Shown here: positions 1 through 8,986 of the stretch, in pieces
Layout: each line of letters begins with the position of its first letter
Numbering within the stretch: position 1 is the stretch's first letter
Assembly: GCF_031181385.1 (NCBI RefSeq)
Contig: NZ_JAPSKV010000010.1
Location: forward strand, 1-64,000
Source of the DNA: Fredinandcohnia onubensis
GTDB lineage: Bacteria; Bacillota; Bacilli; Bacillales; Bacillaceae_L
Reading direction: 5' to 3'
DNA: 64,000 bases
Translations under genes and position numbers: made by a program
Notes under the pieces: generated by a model
The model's input: the letters and a program-made list of their open reading frames with translations, nothing else
Database searches by the model: none
What the model was told of the DNA's origin: nothing

Positions 1-398
1 ACTAAGCCCCGGACACCCATGAAAAGACCCGTTGCAACTAATGCTGGGATGATTGGAACGAACACGTCACCGAATGCTCTTATAGCACGTTGAAAGGCAT
101 TTCCACTTTTCGCTGCCTCTTTTGATTGGTCAGCTTTCGTTGATGTTTCAATTCCAAGTTTCTCGACTTCTTCATAAATACGATTTACTGTTCCTGTACC
201 AAGGATGACTTGAAATTGACCGGAGTTAAAGAATGCCCCTTTAACCTTATCTACATTTTCAATCTTTTCTTGGTTGATTTTTTCTTTATCTTGTACCATA
301 ATTCTTAATCTTGTCGCACAGTGTGCGGCAGAAAGGATGTTTTCTTTACCACCAACTGCTTCAATTATTTCTTCAGCAATTCGACGATTTTCTGACAT
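1..398 (-). CDS. PTS sugar permease EIIBC, N-terminal part (cut by window edge)
   Basis: Only about 132 N-terminal residues are present; the frame runs off the left edge. The ATG at 398 has an AGAGGTGA ribosome site just upstream. The EIIB domain (about residues 1-85) carries the phospho-acceptor cysteine in AAHCATRLR (Cys27) and the GQFQVILGTG motif of glucose-class EIIB; the membrane EIIC domain begins near residue 105. In this family EIIB passes phosphate to the sugar carried through EIIC. The N-terminus most resembles sucrose (ScrA/SacP) and trehalose (TreP) permeases. The LacI-type gene directly upstream looks ScrR-like, which favours sucrose, but the sugar cannot be settled from this fragment. 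Confidence 0.85.
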   Translation of the reverse strand, partial: MSENRRIAEEIIEAVGGKENILSAAHCATRLRIMVQDKEKINQEKIENVDKVKGAFFNSGQFQVILGTGTVNRIYEEVEKLGIETSTKADQSKEAAKSGNAFQRAIRAFGDVFVPIIPALVATGLFMGVRGL

Positions 399-426
399 TA
401 CTTTCACCTCTATTAAATAGTGTTTG

Positions 427-518
427 TGTGTAATCGATTTCATATTCATTATAAAAATTGGTAATCGATTACATATCCCTTAAAAAAATATAATAGCTCA
501 TGTGTAATCGATTACACA
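427..518. promoter_or_regulatory. Cluster of three LacI-type operators
   Basis: Three copies of a TAATCGATTA-centred palindrome lie between the LacI gene and the PTS gene: TGTGTAATCGATTACACA at 501-518 (perfect 18-bp palindrome), GTAATCGATTAC at 461-472 (perfect 12-bp core) and TGTGTAATCGATTTCA at 427-442 (one arm degenerate). Palindromes with a central CG are typical LacI-family operators. The placement implies that the adjacent LacI protein represses the PTS gene; that step is inference. Confidence 0.75.
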
Positions 519-534
519 TTCATTACAAAACCGA

Positions 535-1521
535 TTATATACTATCTCTAATTATTAGTCTATAGTCGATTTGTTTTTTTTCTAAGGAAATCCCTTCCTG
601 CAATATCTGTAGTAATGTCTTAGCTGCTTCTGCTCCCGTATGCTCACTTAATAAGTCAACCGTTGTTAATTTAGGGGTGATATATTTTGCTAAATCGGAC
701 GCACCCATACCTGTTAGAGCAACATCCTTTGGAACATGTAAGCCTTGTTCCTTCAAGTATTCCATGGCACCTATAGCTAAACGATCTGTAACTGCGACAA
801 TTGCAGTTGGTTTCTCAATAGAAGATTCAATGATCTCTTTTGCCATCATATAGCCTGATTCGATTGTAAACTCCCCTTTTTGAATCCACTGGTCTATAAC
901 AGGTAATTGGCTTTCCTCTAACGCATCCAAATATCCCGCTTTACGCTTGTATCCTACCTCATAATCTGACTCGTCTACACCGATAAAGGCAATTTTAGTG
1001 TGACCCTTATTAATCAATAGATTGGTGATGTCTTTTGCAGCACCGTGATTATTGTTAATAACAGACGGTATCCCCTCGAATTCCTGTCCAGTCGATACAA
1101 AAGGAATCCGAAGTTTTTCGATTTCCTTAAGTAAGGCCTCACTTCGGTTTGTCGCAAGAAGAATGATGCCATCAACCTGTTTGCTTTTTAAAAGTTTCAC
1201 ATACTCGATTTCTTTTTTCGGATCAAGATTTGTATTGGTTAATAGAATTTGATATCCGTGTTTGGCCAGTTCTTCGCTGATTCCACTCACAATTCTACTA
1301 GCTGTCTCAGTGCTTAATTTTGGTAAAATGACACCAATGACATTGGATTGCTTTGTCCGTAATGCCTTTGCATGCTCACTGGGAATATAACCTGTTTCAT
1401 CTATAATTTTTATAATTCGTTTGCGAACGTCATCACTCACATATCCTGAGTTGTTCAGCACGCGTGAAACAGTTGCACTAGACACATTTGCCAACTTCGC
1501 AATTTCCTTCATCGTAATCAT
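535..1521 (-). CDS. LacI-family repressor (ScrR-like)
   Basis: A 328-residue LacI/GalR regulator. The N-terminal helix-turn-helix reads MKEIAKLANVSSATVSRVLN, followed by the hinge helix around residues 45-60 and a periplasmic-binding-protein-like sugar domain. The ATG at 1521 is preferred to one 18 bases upstream because GGAGGAA lies 5 bases before it. It is transcribed toward the PTS permease gene, and three near-identical palindromes fill the gap between them. It therefore probably represses that PTS gene until the sugar or its phosphate binds. Its sequence feels closest to sucrose regulators (ScrR); the ligand is not proven. Confidence 0.88.
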   Translation of the reverse strand: MITMKEIAKLANVSSATVSRVLNNSGYVSDDVRKRIIKIIDETGYIPSEHAKALRTKQSNVIGVILPKLSTETASRIVSGISEELAKHGYQILLTNTNLDPKKEIEYVKLLKSKQVDGIILLATNRSEALLKEIEKLRIPFVSTGQEFEGIPSVINNNHGAAKDITNLLINKGHTKIAFIGVDESDYEVGYKRKAGYLDALEESQLPVIDQWIQKGEFTIESGYMMAKEIIESSIEKPTAIVAVTDRLAIGAMEYLKEQGLHVPKDVALTGMGASDLAKYITPKLTTVDLLSEHTGAEAAKTLLQILQEGISLEKKQIDYRLIIRDSI

Positions 1522-1660
1522 GTCATTTCCTCCATACATTTCATCCTCTTTATTTTACACAAAACTTTCAGAGACAAAAGGAAATTTTATTTGATTTGGA
1601 GAATATTTGTTTTAACAGGATCCAAATAGACACCTGAATCGATAAAAGGTCGTGAAGAAA

Positions 1661-2497
1661 ATGATTGTTAAGCTCGATGCTGTTACTTTTAAAAAGGTAA
1701 AACCACTCCTCACTGGACTAGAAAACCACCCCGTCATGAATGGAGTGATTGATGGTAATAATCCTGGTGAGATATACGTAGACAACCAGAGCAATCCTAA
1801 AACTGCCTTTATTTGGGCAAAAAATGAGATGTTCTATCTTTGCGGAAGAGTTGATAATCAGAAGTTTAACTCACAACTTGAAGAATATATCGCAACTGTG
1901 ATCCGCCCTGAGGCACTCCCTGAGGAGGATACTTTAAATCTCGAAATTTATCCAAATCATGATTGGAAGGGATCTGTTGAATCTATTTTTACGAGAGTTC
2001 CCCTTCTGAAAGGTGAGCGTGTGCCGTTTGTTTTCCATAAGGAATGGTTTAATACTAGCGATTCTAGAGGTGTGCCTGAAGGTTATGAGGTAAAACCAAT
2101 TAGTCCGGAGATAATTGAAGGAGATAGAGACCATATCGTTAAAAATGAAATTATAAAATTTGGGGGAGAATCAATTAATTCATTTTTTCAAAAAGGATTT
2201 GGCTATGCCGTTGTTCAAGGCTCAAACGTAATCGGAACTTGTCTCTCTGTTTTTGTATCTGAAAATGAATATGAAATTGGAATTAACACATATGACACAA
2301 ATCACCGGGGCAAAGGACTTGCTACCGCAATGGCAAGGGCTTTTATCGAAGAATGTCTGAGACGGGATGTAACCCCTCACTGGACAACGGAGTCGTTTCG
2401 CAAAGACTCCATAGCAATTGCAAAGAAACTCGGCTTTGAACAGCTAGAACATTACCCCGTTTATTACTTGCCGTTTGAGAAATTTATGATCAAATAA
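1661..2497 (+). CDS. GNAT-family N-acetyltransferase (two-part, ~280 aa)
   Basis: A 278-residue protein with a poorly recognised N-terminal half and a C-terminal GNAT fold. The acetyl-CoA-binding segment is visible as TNHRGKGLATAMARAFIEEC near residue 215, matching the Q/RxxGxG/A rule of GNAT motif A. Substrate unknown. An ATG at 1661 fits the AAAAGG ribosome site better than the in-frame GTG at 1652, which is only 2 bases from it. It is a single-gene unit ending in a terminator shared with the convergent gene. Confidence 0.75.
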   Translation: MIVKLDAVTFKKVKPLLTGLENHPVMNGVIDGNNPGEIYVDNQSNPKTAFIWAKNEMFYLCGRVDNQKFNSQLEEYIATVIRPEALPEEDTLNLEIYPNHDWKGSVESIFTRVPLLKGERVPFVFHKEWFNTSDSRGVPEGYEVKPISPEIIEGDRDHIVKNEIIKFGGESINSFFQKGFGYAVVQGSNVIGTCLSVFVSENEYEIGINTYDTNHRGKGLATAMARAFIEECLRRDVTPHWTTESFRKDSIAIAKKLGFEQLEHYPVYYLPFEKFMIK

Positions 2498-2523
2498 GGA
2501 GTTCACCGTTTGGCGAACTCCTT
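2496..2523. terminator. Bidirectional intrinsic terminator
   Basis: AAGGAGTTC and GAACTCCTT form a 9-bp stem followed by a T-rich run; it lies between two convergent acetyltransferase genes. Confidence 0.8.
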
Positions 2524-3007
2524 ATTTATTTTCATCTATAGTAAACTCCTGAATCGAACAGTTTCTTTCATCAAATCGTTCCTCAAAGTTTCCCTTCGTA
2601 CATTTTGAAATGATATTTCTCCAAAACGCCCGTGCACGCTCATTCTTTTCCGACTGTTGCACATACCACCTTCCAGGAAACATTGAAAAGATTTGCTCGG
2701 CAACATTAGAGCCAATACCTTTTCCCTCATAACCTCTCATGATAAAAAATTCTTCTATTGAATTGGGTTCTTTATCTGATTGACTTTGCAGTAAAACAAA
2801 TCCTACAAGTAAACCATCCACTTTCACAAAATATGCATGATGATTACAGTCGGTCCAATAGACATCCAGATTAAATCTACCAAAACGGCCATTTTCTTTT
2901 ATCGTTATACTACTCATATATTTCGTAAATTCATATATATAAAATTGCATGAGATTATGTAAAACGTCTTCTTCCTCTTTTGAAACGGCTTGTATTTGTA
3001 TGTCCAT
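2522..3007 (-). CDS. GNAT-family N-acetyltransferase (small)
   Basis: A 161-residue GNAT protein. The acetyl-CoA loop reads RGYEGKGIGSNVAEQIF, and the C-terminal half has the usual WYVQQSEKNERARAFW pattern. The longer reading frame would overlap the upstream kynA gene by 25 bases; the ATG at 3007 follows an AAAGGGG site and leaves a 17-base gap, so I prefer it. It is almost certainly cotranscribed with kynA, but no substrate can be assigned and a link to tryptophan breakdown is only suggested by position. Confidence 0.75.
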   Translation of the reverse strand: MDIQIQAVSKEEEDVLHNLMQFYIYEFTKYMSSITIKENGRFGRFNLDVYWTDCNHHAYFVKVDGLLVGFVLLQSQSDKEPNSIEEFFIMRGYEGKGIGSNVAEQIFSMFPGRWYVQQSEKNERARAFWRNIISKCTKGNFEERFDERNCSIQEFTIDENK

Positions 3008-3024
3008 TTTTACGTTAAGCCCCT

Positions 3025-3846
3025 TTATAATTTCGTCCGCATATTCCATAACTCTGGGAAAAATCGATGGTTGATCACCTGCTTTAAGTATTCAACCCCT
3101 GCCGAACCCCCAGTTCCCCTTTTATATCCGATAATCCGTTCAACCGTAATCATGTGATTATAGCGCCATTTCTGTTGGTGGGATTCAATATCAACTAACT
3201 TCTCCGCAAGCTCGTAAAAATCCCAATACTTTTCAACATTTTGATAGACATGCAGCCATGCCTGTTCAACACTTTCGTTCGCTTTATAATCCTCCGTCCA
3301 ATCTCTTTCGAGGCAAGATTTATCAATAGTAAAGCCCCTTTTTGAAAGAGCTAAAATCGCTGCATCATAGATACTTTTCTCTTGAAGAGCGTTTTCAACC
3401 TGTTTGTAAATTTCGGGTTGATGCTTATATACCCCAAGCACATTCGGCTTCTTATGACCAAGTGCAAACTCGATTAACCGATTTTGATAGGATTGGAACC
3501 CCGAGGACTTTCCGAGCTCCCCCCTAAATTCCATATATTCAGAGGGAGTTAATGTTGAGAGAACGTCCCAGGACTGAATCAATTGCTGCTGGATTTTTGA
3601 GACCCTTGATAGCATTTTAAAAGCTGGTTCGAGGTCATTTTTTAAAATAGACGCTTTTGCTCCATTCATTTCATGTAAGATAAGCTTCATCCAAAGCTCA
3701 CTTGTTTGATGGATAATGATAAAAAGCATTTCATCATGATGCTTGGAAAGGCGATGCTGGCTCGAGAGTAATGTATTTAACTGAAGATAGTCACCATATG
3801 TCATGTCCTTCGATAGATCATTATAAATGCCATCGTCTTTGCTCAT
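3025..3846 (-). CDS. kynA: Tryptophan 2,3-dioxygenase
   Basis: A 273-residue haem dioxygenase that opens the indole ring of L-tryptophan to N-formylkynurenine, the first step of the kynurenine pathway. Family hallmarks are the N-terminal [27 protein letters not shown], and the C-terminal [12 protein letters not shown] loop next to the substrate. Length is normal for the family. The usual partners kynB (formamidase) and kynU (kynureninase) are not next to it; the only operon partner is a small acetyltransferase gene downstream. Confidence 0.93.
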   Translation of the reverse strand: MSKDDGIYNDLSKDMTYGDYLQLNTLLSSQHRLSKHHDEMLFIIIHQTSELWMKLILHEMNGAKASILKNDLEPAFKMLSRVSKIQQQLIQSWDVLSTLTPSEYMEFRGELGKSSGFQSYQNRLIEFALGHKKPNVLGVYKHQPEIYKQVENALQEKSIYDAAILALSKRGFTIDKSCLERDWTEDYKANESVEQAWLHVYQNVEKYWDFYELAEKLVDIESHQQKWRYNHMITVERIIGYKRGTGGSAGVEYLKQVINHRFFPELWNMRTKL

Positions 3847-4008
3847 AGACGTCTCCCTTCGATTTGAGGATGGTGTTTGTATGACCGAAACGATTATACA
3901 CCCTTACTTTCTATGAATATGCCAAAATTCCTTTATATTTCATGAACTTTTGGTCGGGCTAAAGGCACTATCCACTTAAACCAAAAAACAGCCCCCTCCA
4001 AAATAAAA

Positions 4009-4040
4009 AAGCCTCCTGGAATTTAAATTTCCGGAAGCTT
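4009..4040 (-). terminator. Intrinsic terminator of the ThrE-like operon
   Basis: An AAGCTTCCGGAAATTT / AAATTCCAGGAGGCTT stem with one or two mismatches, followed on the minus strand by a TTTTTTATTTT run. Confidence 0.7.
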
Positions 4041-4043
4041 CAA

Positions 4044-4475
4044 CTAAACTCTCTTCTTTCTCCTAATGATCAACTGATTCAGCACCTCGGATAAGACAAG
4101 TCCGAAGGCAATCGCGCCTGAGATCATAAATGCCCTTGCTGCTAGTGGTAGTGCTGTTGAATATTCATTTTCAACAAAATTCCGCATCGCGTTATATGCA
4201 ATGCCACCTGGTACCAACGGGATGATTCCGACGATACTGTAGATAATCACTGGATTTTTATAGACCTTTGCAAAGATATGGCTGATGACAGCAACCAAAA
4301 AAGATGCAGCAAGTGTCGCATACACTGCATCAACCCCTTGTAGATATAAAAAGATATATAACATCCAACCAATCATCCCGACAAACCCACATTTTATAAG
4401 TGACTTTTTCGGAACATTGAAGATGATTCCAAATGTACTTGAAGCAACTAAGCTCGTAATCAAATGGGAAAACAT
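4044..4475 (-). CDS. ThrE-type exporter, small subunit (YjjB-like)
   Basis: A 143-residue, four-helix membrane protein of the ThrE_2/DUF3815 family, equivalent to the C-terminal half of threonine/serine exporter ThrE. The family motif is seen in VGIIPLVPGGIAYNAMR, with helices around residues 5-25, 30-50, 55-75 and 110-130. It follows the large-subunit gene by 17 bases and ends in a terminator. In enterobacteria the YjjP/YjjB pair has been linked to succinate export, and the fused form in corynebacteria exports threonine, so the substrate is open. Confidence 0.85.
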   Translation of the reverse strand: MFSHLITSLVASSTFGIIFNVPKKSLIKCGFVGMIGWMLYIFLYLQGVDAVYATLAASFLVAVISHIFAKVYKNPVIIYSIVGIIPLVPGGIAYNAMRNFVENEYSTALPLAARAFMISGAIAFGLVLSEVLNQLIIRRKKRV

Positions 4476-4492
4476 TTTAAACTCCTTTCATA

Positions 4493-5236
4493 TTAGAGAA
4501 TGGCCAGCACAACAGCTATCCCTGTGCCAATTGCTAAAGCAGTTAAAAAAGCTTCTGCACCTTTTGAAATCCCCGAAACAAGGTGACCTGCAATCAAATC
4601 CCTGATTGCATTTGTAATTAATAAACCAGGTACAAGTGGCATCACGGAACCTATGATTATTTTATCAAGCTCTGCTCCAACCCCAGTAACGATAAAAAGA
4701 TAGGCAACCACTCCAATCACAAACGATGCCATAATCTCAGCAAAAAATTTGATTCGAACCAATCGATGAAGAAATACAAAAATGGAAAAACCGACTCCAC
4801 CTGTAATACATGATGGAATAAAATCTACCCATGTTCCTAGGAACATGATCGTAAAACAGCCGCTAGCTATGGCTGCTGAAAAAATCTGAATCCAAATGGG
4901 ATAAGAAAGATCCTTTTTGGAAAGTTCCTCTAGCTCACGCTTTGCATCTTGAAGCGTTAATTCCCCACTACTTATTTTACGAGAAATGCCATTAACAAGA
5001 GTTACCTTTTCTAAATCCGTAGATCGCTCATTGATTCGTATTAAATTAGAAGGTTCTGTTTCACTCGTCGAAAACATGATTGCAGTTGGTGTTACATAGC
5101 TATGAGACGTTACATTCCCAAACGCTGCGGCCATCCGATTCATCGTGTCCTCTACTCGATACGTTTCTGCCCCACTCTCGAGCATGATTTTTCCCGCTAA
5201 CAGGCAGATCTCCATAATTTCAATCTTATTTTCCAT
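4493..5236 (-). CDS. ThrE-type exporter, large subunit (YjjP-like)
   Basis: A 247-residue protein of the ThrE/DUF1212 family. A soluble N-terminal region of about 115 residues contains the conserved ESGAETYRVEDTMNRM segment; the rest has five hydrophobic helices with SVMPLVPGLLITNAIRD, echoing the same motif in its partner. Together with the downstream small subunit it forms a split version of the ThrE exporter. The ATG at 5236 has a GGAGCGAGG ribosome site. Divergent from glnS. Confidence 0.85.
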   Translation of the reverse strand: MENKIEIMEICLLAGKIMLESGAETYRVEDTMNRMAAAFGNVTSHSYVTPTAIMFSTSETEPSNLIRINERSTDLEKVTLVNGISRKISSGELTLQDAKRELEELSKKDLSYPIWIQIFSAAIASGCFTIMFLGTWVDFIPSCITGGVGFSIFVFLHRLVRIKFFAEIMASFVIGVVAYLFIVTGVGAELDKIIIGSVMPLVPGLLITNAIRDLIAGHLVSGISKGAEAFLTALAIGTGIAVVLAIL

Positions 5237-5327
5237 AAAACCTCGCTCCGATGGTTATAAAATTTGAGATACAGTAAAGCTTATATGAAAGACATCCTAA
5301 TAATCAACTTAAACTTTGGTAAACATG

Positions 5328-5347
5328 AGAATAATGGAAATTATTCT
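5328..5347. promoter_or_regulatory. 20-bp perfect palindrome upstream of glnS
   Basis: AGAATAAT-GGAA-ATTATTCT is a perfect inverted repeat with 8-bp arms. It ends about 10 bases before a TATATT -10-like hexamer (5358-5363), so it would cover the -35 region of glnS. A repressor site is likely from geometry; its protein is unknown. It has a Fur/PerR-like AT-rich look but matches neither consensus exactly. Confidence 0.45.
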
Positions 5348-5458
5348 GGTTTTATGATATATTCATCAATTATAGTACCGTTCAATAAGAAAGGAAGCAA
5401 TTAGTTGTACCAAGACTTTTTGAACGCCCAGTATAGGATTACGAAAGAGGTTATGGCC

Positions 5459-7117
5459 GTGGAAAATAATAACGTTTCAAATTTTATTAGAAATATCATA
5501 ATCGACGATTTAGAAACTGGAAAGCGTGACCATGTCGTGACCCGCTTCCCACCAGAACCAAATGGGTATTTACATATCGGACATGCTAAATCAATCGTTC
5601 TGAATTTTGACCTTGCGGATGAATTTAAAGGTAAAACAAACCTACGATTTGATGATACAAACCCTTTAAAAGAGGATATTGAGTTTGTGAACTCGATTAA
5701 AGAAGATGTAAAATGGCTTGGATATGATTGGGACGGTTTATTTTTTGCATCGGATTACTTTGAGGAAATGTATAGCCGGGCTGTTTTACTTATTAAAAAG
5801 GGCCTTGCGTATGTGGACGATTTAAGCGCAGATGAGATCCGTGAATATCGTGGTACCTTAACAGAGCCTGGAAAAGAAAGTCCTTATCGCGATCGTACAA
5901 TCGAGGAAAACCTTGAACTATTTGAAAACATGCGTGCTGGTAAATACGGAAATGGCGAAAAAGTTTTACGTGCAAAAATTGATATGAAATCTCCAAACAT
6001 CAATTTGCGTGATCCTGTTATTTACCGAATTTCGCATACGACTCACCATAATACAGGTGATAAATGGTGCATCTATCCATTGTATGCTTTTGCACATCCT
6101 GTTGAGGATGCAATTGAAGGTGTAACTCATTCCATATGTACGATTGAATTCGAGGACCAACGCCCTTTTTATAATTGGGTTGTTGAGCATTGTGAAATGG
6201 AGAGTAATCCACAGCAAATCGAGTTCGGACGCATCAATTTAACAAATACCGTGATGAGTAAGCGTAAGCTTAAGCAGCTTGTTGAGGAAAGCTATGTGGA
6301 CGGATGGGACGACCCTCGTATGCCAACCATTTCTGGACTTAGAAGAAAAGGGTATACACCTGAAGCAATCCGTACTTTCTGCCGTGAGTTAGGCGTAGCG
6401 AAAAACAATGGAACCGTTGATACTCAAATGCTAGAGCATTTTGTTCGTGAGGATTTAAAATTAAAAGCACCACGAACAATGGGTATTATCAAACCGCTTA
6501 AAGTAGTCATTACCAACTATCCAGAAGGACAAGTAGAAATGCTGGATGCGGAAATCAACCCTGAAAATCCGGAAATGGGAACAAGACAAATCCCATTCTC
6601 TCGTGAAATCTATATCGAGCAAGAAGATTTCATGGAGAACCCACCGAAAAAGTATTTCCGTCTTTTCCCTGGCAATGAGGTTCGTCTAAAGCACGCGTAT
6701 TTCATTAAATGTGAAGAAGTCATTAAGGATGATGAAGGAAACGTGGTGGAACTTCATTGTACGTATGACCCTGAAACGAAGAGTGGTACTGGCTTTACAG
6801 GTCGTAAGGTAAAAGGTACGATTCACTGGGTCGAGGCGACACAAGCGGTGCCTGCTGAGTTCCGTCTATATGAGCCACTTATTTTAGATTCAGACGAAAA
6901 TGAGGAAGATGCGGACAAAACATTCCTTGATTACGTCAATCCAAATTCACTTGAGATTTTAAATGGATTCGTTGAGCCAAACATGAAAGATGTGAATCCA
7001 CATGACAAGTTCCAATTCTTTAGACATGGCTATTTTAACGTCGATCCTAAACATACAACAGATGACCATCTGGTCTTTAACCGAATTGTCTCATTGAAAA
7101 GTTCATTTAAATTATAG
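5459..7117 (+). CDS. glnS: Glutaminyl-tRNA synthetase
   Basis: A class I aminoacyl-tRNA synthetase that charges tRNA-Gln directly with glutamine. The nucleotide-binding HIGH motif is [14 protein letters not shown], the KMSKS loop is VMSKRKL, and the GlnRS-specific C-terminal beta-barrels end the protein. About 552 residues, matching the E. coli enzyme (554). The frame is open from a TTG at 5405 (with an AAAGGAAG site), but GTG 5459, 8 bases after AGAGG, gives the family's usual N-terminus [11 protein letters not shown]; the start is therefore uncertain. Most bacilli lack GlnRS and make Gln-tRNA through GatCAB, so this gene was probably acquired by transfer. Confidence 0.93.
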   Translation: MENNNVSNFIRNIIIDDLETGKRDHVVTRFPPEPNGYLHIGHAKSIVLNFDLADEFKGKTNLRFDDTNPLKEDIEFVNSIKEDVKWLGYDWDGLFFASDYFEEMYSRAVLLIKKGLAYVDDLSADEIREYRGTLTEPGKESPYRDRTIEENLELFENMRAGKYGNGEKVLRAKIDMKSPNINLRDPVIYRISHTTHHNTGDKWCIYPLYAFAHPVEDAIEGVTHSICTIEFEDQRPFYNWVVEHCEMESNPQQIEFGRINLTNTVMSKRKLKQLVEESYVDGWDDPRMPTISGLRRKGYTPEAIRTFCRELGVAKNNGTVDTQMLEHFVREDLKLKAPRTMGIIKPLKVVITNYPEGQVEMLDAEINPENPEMGTRQIPFSREIYIEQEDFMENPPKKYFRLFPGNEVRLKHAYFIKCEEVIKDDEGNVVELHCTYDPETKSGTGFTGRKVKGTIHWVEATQAVPAEFRLYEPLILDSDENEEDADKTFLDYVNPNSLEILNGFVEPNMKDVNPHDKFQFFRHGYFNVDPKHTTDDHLVFNRIVSLKSSFKL

Positions 7118-7121
7118 AAAA

Positions 7122-7147
7122 AAGACTCGTGCCTATGCACGAGTCTT
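7122..7147. terminator. Bidirectional intrinsic terminator
   Basis: AAGACTCGTGC / GCACGAGTCTT, an 11-bp perfect stem with a CTAT loop and T-runs on both sides; it serves glnS and the convergent SpoIID-domain gene. Confidence 0.9.
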
Positions 7148-7152
7148 CTTTA

Positions 7153-8727
7153 TTAGTATCTATCCTCTATGTCGATTCCTTGGTAATAGTGCTTGAGAAT
7201 TTCCTCAAAGGTTGCCCCTTTCTCAGCCATTCCGACTGCACCCGTTTGTGACAAGCCTACACCATGGCCCCAGCCGCCACCGTATACTTTAAAGCCAGTA
7301 ACTTCTTTTGATTTATTGTCTTTAACTGGCTCAATGTGGAACAGCGTGCTTAAAAGTGAAGCTTGGTTACCACTTGCATTAATATATTTTAAAGTTGTTC
7401 GAATACGATCTTTGTACTCATAAAATGTACCATTTTCCGTAACAAACTCAATTTCGAGCACACGACCTGAACTTGAGCGCTCTAAAACGTTAATTTCATA
7501 AACCTTACCAACCTCAGTGTTATAGGATGTACTCAATACATCACTCATTTCCTCTGCAGTCCATTCAAAATTCCAGCGATGGTATTTTGACCAATCTGCT
7601 TCAAAATCTCCTTCCTTTGCTGCACGTAATGAATTAGAGTTGCTACTGTTTTTGAAGACTTCCAGAGATGGTACGTGTTCAAATGCCTTACCTCTTTGTG
7701 CATCTGGAACACCTCTTAAGTATGGAACCGGATCTGAACTCCATACATCCTCATTATTAGCAGAGAAACCGCCACTAGTAGAGTTAAACACAGCCGTAAT
7801 TAATTTCCCTTCATAGGTTGCAACAATCCCACGTGTACCATCAACTGCATCATTTGAGATTGGATGTTCAGCCTCAAAACCGCCATACACTTGGTCAGAC
7901 GTTGTTGGAAGAAGATCATACCCGTCCTTACCTCTTTTACCCATGTTTGATAAGGCATAGGTTCTGGCAGCAATGGCTTGTGATTTTTGTGCCTCTAATT
8001 CACCATATGGTACAGGTGGCAATTCACGTGGAACAACACCATATAAATACTCCTCAATTGGAAGTTCATTGATTCCCGCAAGTGCCCCTGAACTATTAAA
8101 ACCAACCTCGGCGATTCCGCGGTACTGATTCCCGTTAATAGTCACTAAATCCTCTGAAATAACTTGAATCGGATTTGTTGTTGTGATGACAGTTTCTCCT
8201 TTTGAGACTTTGATAGTTGATTCGCCTTCAACAGTAGTGATTAATCTCCAATAGGCATCACTAGCCCCTAATCCTTTTGCCACAATTTCATTCTTAAAAG
8301 CAGTCCTTACCGCAAATGAAGCATCTGACGGAAATTCCCCAATTAATAAACGCCAACCATTATTGTATTCTTCAACATAAGTTGAATAACCATTTGATTC
8401 TGCAAGGTGTAACCAATCCGCAACAGCCGCATTGCTTGTTGTATAGGAAACCTGTAATCGATAGTTTGTTTTTACAACAGATGAGCCGGCAAGCTCGACT
8501 TCAAGCTCCCCGCCATCACTTGATAAAAGAACCTCACCTGTTTCTTTGTCAATAACATCAAACTTACCCCCCGCACCGACCATCAAGGACTCAACAGAAG
8601 GAACAACTCCAATCCGAATATCTGGTTCCTCTCCCTCGTTTGCTTCTGCTGGGTTGCCCCAGATTCCCTGAAGTGAAAAAATACTAACAAAGGTAAAAAC
8701 AAATAATAGCTTTAACACTTTTTTCAC
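7153..8727 (-). CDS. Secreted SpoIID/LytB-domain protein
   Basis: A 524-residue exported protein with an N-terminal signal peptide (cleavage probably near residue 29). Residues about 60-200 contain an SPOR-like/repeat region of uncertain function; the SpoIID/LytB domain follows, shown by LPIEEYLYGVVPRELPP, EAQKSQAIAARTYAL and the C-terminal GGGWGHGVGLSQTGAVGMA. SpoIID is a lytic transglycosylase used in engulfment and LytB enhances amidase activity; this longer relative is probably a wall-remodelling factor rather than SpoIID itself (about 340 aa). GTG start with a GGGGGAA site; monocistronic. Confidence 0.85.
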   Translation of the reverse strand: MKKVLKLLFVFTFVSIFSLQGIWGNPAEANEGEEPDIRIGVVPSVESLMVGAGGKFDVIDKETGEVLLSSDGGELEVELAGSSVVKTNYRLQVSYTTSNAAVADWLHLAESNGYSTYVEEYNNGWRLLIGEFPSDASFAVRTAFKNEIVAKGLGASDAYWRLITTVEGESTIKVSKGETVITTTNPIQVISEDLVTINGNQYRGIAEVGFNSSGALAGINELPIEEYLYGVVPRELPPVPYGELEAQKSQAIAARTYALSNMGKRGKDGYDLLPTTSDQVYGGFEAEHPISNDAVDGTRGIVATYEGKLITAVFNSTSGGFSANNEDVWSSDPVPYLRGVPDAQRGKAFEHVPSLEVFKNSSNSNSLRAAKEGDFEADWSKYHRWNFEWTAEEMSDVLSTSYNTEVGKVYEINVLERSSSGRVLEIEFVTENGTFYEYKDRIRTTLKYINASGNQASLLSTLFHIEPVKDNKSKEVTGFKVYGGGWGHGVGLSQTGAVGMAEKGATFEEILKHYYQGIDIEDRY

Positions 8728-8963
8728 GCACTATTCCCCCTACAATTTTTCGTCATACACTTAAGTTCGTTAAGGAGGATAAAACATCCTTTCATACAAA
8801 TTTACTATTTTTTTAAAATAAAATTTCACTAATGGATTTTACATGTTCCCTACCATCCGATTGAAACTGACAAGATTCATTTTTTTTCTACCCTTTTTCA
8901 TGCTTTTGGCCGCCTAATGACTGAAATTTTTATATGACCTTTGACCCATTTTTAGGCATAAAA

Positions 8964-8986
8964 AATAACCAGGATTCCTGGTTATT
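8964..8986 (-). terminator. Intrinsic terminator overlapping a stop codon
   Basis: AATAACCAGGA / TCCTGGTTATT stem followed on the minus strand by TTTTT; the stop codon of the ABC exporter gene lies inside the first arm. Confidence 0.8.
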
